Part shown: positions 5,523-7,284 of the stretch, one piece after another
How positions within the stretch are numbered: position 1 is the stretch's first letter
Layout: every line of letters starts with the position of its first letter
Origin: a bacterium
GTDB taxonomy: Bacteria > Patescibacteriota > Patescibacteriia > UBA2591 > JAGGZP01
Reading direction: 5' to 3'
Length of the DNA: 7,284 nt
Assembly (NCBI GenBank): GCA_021161965.1
Contig: JAGGZP010000080.1
Location: forward strand, 1 to 7,284
Notes under the pieces: generated by a model
The model's database searches: none
The model's input: the letters and a program-made list of their open reading frames with translations, nothing else
What the model was told of the DNA's origin: nothing
Position numbers and translations under genes: made by a program

Positions 5523-7016
5523 TTATAAGCGAGGAAAAAGCGGCGAACATTGACTAATTTTCTCAAATTTGACTTCTCCAAATTTTTTTGCTTCAGTAAA
5601 TTCTTTTGTTTTTTCATCTTTATCTATTCCTAACGCACTAAAAATTTTATTGCTTGTTTCGGGCATAAAAGGATAAATTAACCAAGCGAGATGTCTTAGA
5701 GATTCGAGTAAAGTATAAATTACATTATTGAATTCATTAATATCTGTTTTAGTTAGTTTCCAGGGTTCTTTTTCATCAATAAACTGATTAACGAATGAAA
5801 TGAAAGATTGAATTTCACTAATTGCCTTTTCAAAAGCCAATTCCTCTAATGCTTTTTGATAATTTGACCAAATAACTTTTACTTTTTCTTGGAAATTTTT
5901 ATCTCTATAAACTGTTATTTTTTTGTTTTTAGCTAACTTTAAAACACGAGAAACTAAATTACCAAGTCCATTTGCTAAATCAGAATTGTAGCGGTCATAA
6001 AATTTTCCTCGAGAAATATCACCATCTTGACCAAATGGAACGCTAGCCAAAAGTAAATAACGTAAACCATCCGATGAAAACAAATTAGCAATTTCTACCG
6101 GATCAATTATATTTCCAAGTGATTTACTCATTTTCTGTCCGGCGAATGTAAAAAACCCATGAGCAAATATTTTTTTTGGTAAAGGAATTTCAAGAGCTAA
6201 AAGCATTGCTGGCCAAACAACTGCATGAAATCGTAAAATATCTTTAGCCATTAATTGAATATCCGGTGGCCAAAACTCTGGTAATTCTTTAGGATCACCT
6301 TGCCAGCCAATTCCGGTCAAATAGTTCAAAAGTGCCTCTATCCAAACATATATTGTCTGGGATTCGTTTTCTGGAAACGGAATACCCCATCTCACTCGCT
6401 CCCGAGTGATTGCAATATCTTCTAGTTTCTCACTTTTTAAAAATCCCAAAACTTCATTTTTTCTTTCCTCCGGCTCAATAATTAAACCTTTATCATCAAT
6501 TAATTTAAGAAGAATTTTTTGAAAGGCAGAAAGTTTAAAAAAATAACAATCTTCAACAAGTTTAACCGGTTTCTTCCGATGAATTGGACAAAGACCATTT
6601 ATTAACTCTTTTGGTGAATAATACTGCTCACAATCAACACAATACAAGCCTTCATATTTGCCACGATAAATAAGGTTCTTTTCAACTAATTCCTTTATTG
6701 CTCTTTTTACTACTTCTATGTGTGAAGGGTTTGTTGTTCGAATAAAATTATCATAACTTATATTCAACGAATCCCAAACTAATTCAAATTTTGCTGAATT
6801 TTCATCGCACCACTCTTGGGGCGTTTTCCCAGCCTTTTCTGCTGATTTTCTTATTTTTAATCCATGTTCATCTGTGCCTGTTAAAAAAAAGACTTTATCA
6901 CCAATCATTCGATGATAACGCGCTAAAACATCTGCGGCCACTGTTGTGTAGGCATGGCCAAGATGTGGTTTATCGTTTACATAATAAATTGGGGTAGTAA
7001 TATAAAATTTAGACAT
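5523..7016 (-). CDS. metG: Methionyl-tRNA synthetase, short form
   Basis: This 497-residue class I synthetase charges tRNA-Met and initiator tRNA in the cytosol. The HIGH motif appears as HLGH (18-21) after TTPIYYVNDKP, and KMSKS is intact at 295-299. The zinc knuckle in the connective insert is CVDC (126-129) plus CPIH (143-146), a one-zinc C-x2-C/C-x2-H arrangement like that of Thermus MetRS. The anticodon-binding helical domain includes NxxDxKEPWK-like QFIDEKEPWK (411-420). The protein stops at LFPRL, where longer MetRS proteins continue into an EMAP/Trbp111-type tRNA-binding domain, so that domain is absent. The ATG lies in ATGTCTAA, overlapping the stop of the upstream gene by 8 bp. No Shine-Dalgarno is visible, so translation may depend on coupling. 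Confidence 0.97.
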   Translation of the reverse strand: MSKFYITTPIYYVNDKPHLGHAYTTVAADVLARYHRMIGDKVFFLTGTDEHGLKIRKSAEKAGKTPQEWCDENSAKFELVWDSLNISYDNFIRTTNPSHIEVVKRAIKELVEKNLIYRGKYEGLYCVDCEQYYSPKELINGLCPIHRKKPVKLVEDCYFFKLSAFQKILLKLIDDKGLIIEPEERKNEVLGFLKSEKLEDIAITRERVRWGIPFPENESQTIYVWIEALLNYLTGIGWQGDPKELPEFWPPDIQLMAKDILRFHAVVWPAMLLALEIPLPKKIFAHGFFTFAGQKMSKSLGNIIDPVEIANLFSSDGLRYLLLASVPFGQDGDISRGKFYDRYNSDLANGLGNLVSRVLKLAKNKKITVYRDKNFQEKVKVIWSNYQKALEELAFEKAISEIQSFISFVNQFIDEKEPWKLTKTDINEFNNVIYTLLESLRHLAWLIYPFMPETSNKIFSALGIDKDEKTKEFTEAKKFGEVKFEKISQCSPLFPRL

Positions 7017-7284
7017 CGTAGTAACTATGAAAAATTATTTTCATTTTATCTAATTTGGGTAATCTTGTTTCAATTTTTTCTAAAAGTAAACTTGCAAAGA
7101 TAGCTAATTTTTTTGCCCACATCATATAACCGGGACATTTTACTGATATTTCTTCTAATGCTTTCTGACAAACTTTTAGAGATTTTAAAGCAATTTTTGC
7201 CGAAGCTTTATCTAATTGCTTTTTCTGAACCAAATTAGTAAAGACTATATAAAAATTTATTTTAAAGACTAAACTATACCATGC
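7009..7284 (-). CDS. Unrecognised protein, 3' part of a gene cut by the window edge
   Basis: The frame stays open from the window edge to a TAA at 7009-7011, giving 91 visible residues. A TTG at 7231-7233 could start a 74-residue product. However, the 17 codons before it are also open and no Shine-Dalgarno precedes it, so I take the gene to begin outside the window. The visible part is lysine-rich and looks mainly helical (KASAKIALKSLKVCQKALEE, then KKLAIFASLLLEKIETRL). It has no motif I recognise and ends in YYDV. The 8-bp overlap of its stop with the metG start supports a real, co-transcribed gene. No function is assigned. Confidence 0.55.
   Translation of the reverse strand, partial: AWYSLVFKINFYIVFTNLVQKKQLDKASAKIALKSLKVCQKALEEISVKCPGYMMWAKKLAIFASLLLEKIETRLPKLDKMKIIFHSYYDV

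Noticed and set aside
5507..5524. AT-only inverted repeat as a bidirectional terminator
   Set aside because: It has no G-C pair, so the stem would be weak; it is mentioned only as a finding.
413..7016. Alternative genetic code with TGA as glycine (as in Gracilibacteria/SR1)
   Set aside because: All genes read full length without in-frame TGA, so nothing calls for recoding.
7231..7233. TTG start for the gene upstream of metG
   Set aside because: The frame is open for 17 more codons to the window edge and no Shine-Dalgarno precedes the TTG, so a start beyond the edge is more likely.

Overview
The window is strongly AT-rich and gene-dense. Shine-Dalgarno-like sequences are mostly absent, the tRNA genes do not encode CCA, and all visible stop codons are TAA or TAG. 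The gene set is FtsE, MltG, a secreted subtilase with a 'GGGPHVRIF / GDVDGDG' FG-GAP propeller, a GtrA-family protein and a short MetRS. This style, and the propeller in particular, suggests a Candidate Phyla Radiation (Patescibacteria, Parcubacteria-like) genome. That assignment is an inference from style and needs a phylogeny. The standard genetic code fits: every gene reads through without in-frame TGA.

Layout. Positions 1-260 hold no gene. They contain a hairpin-forming inverted repeat flanked by a 13-bp direct repeat (about 17-134) and a second small repeat cluster (143-191). A near-perfect sigma70-type promoter (261-288) follows. From there to 5513 everything lies on the + strand with short gaps: tRNA-Gly(CCC), a UPF0173-type metallo-beta-lactamase-fold hydrolase, tRNA-Thr(CGT), ftsE, mltG, a secreted S8 protease and a GtrA-like membrane protein. 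This looks like one mixed tRNA/mRNA transcription unit. On the - strand, metG (5523-7016) converges on gtrA with a 9-bp gap. It follows an unrecognised gene (7009 to the window edge) with which it shares 8 bp.

Theme. FtsE (division/peptidoglycan remodelling ATPase) and MltG (glycan-strand terminase) are both cell-wall proteins. The next two genes encode a cell-surface or secreted calcium-binding protease and a membrane protein of a family tied to polysaccharide or lipid-linked sugar transfer. The run therefore reads as a cell-envelope cluster driven from a tRNA promoter.

The most notable points are: the hydrolase stop codon lies inside the following tRNA; ftsE has no adjacent ftsX; the protease carries an apparently closed six-blade propeller with a split first blade; and there is a REP/MITE-like element upstream. 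I do not see a clearly new defence or mobile system here.
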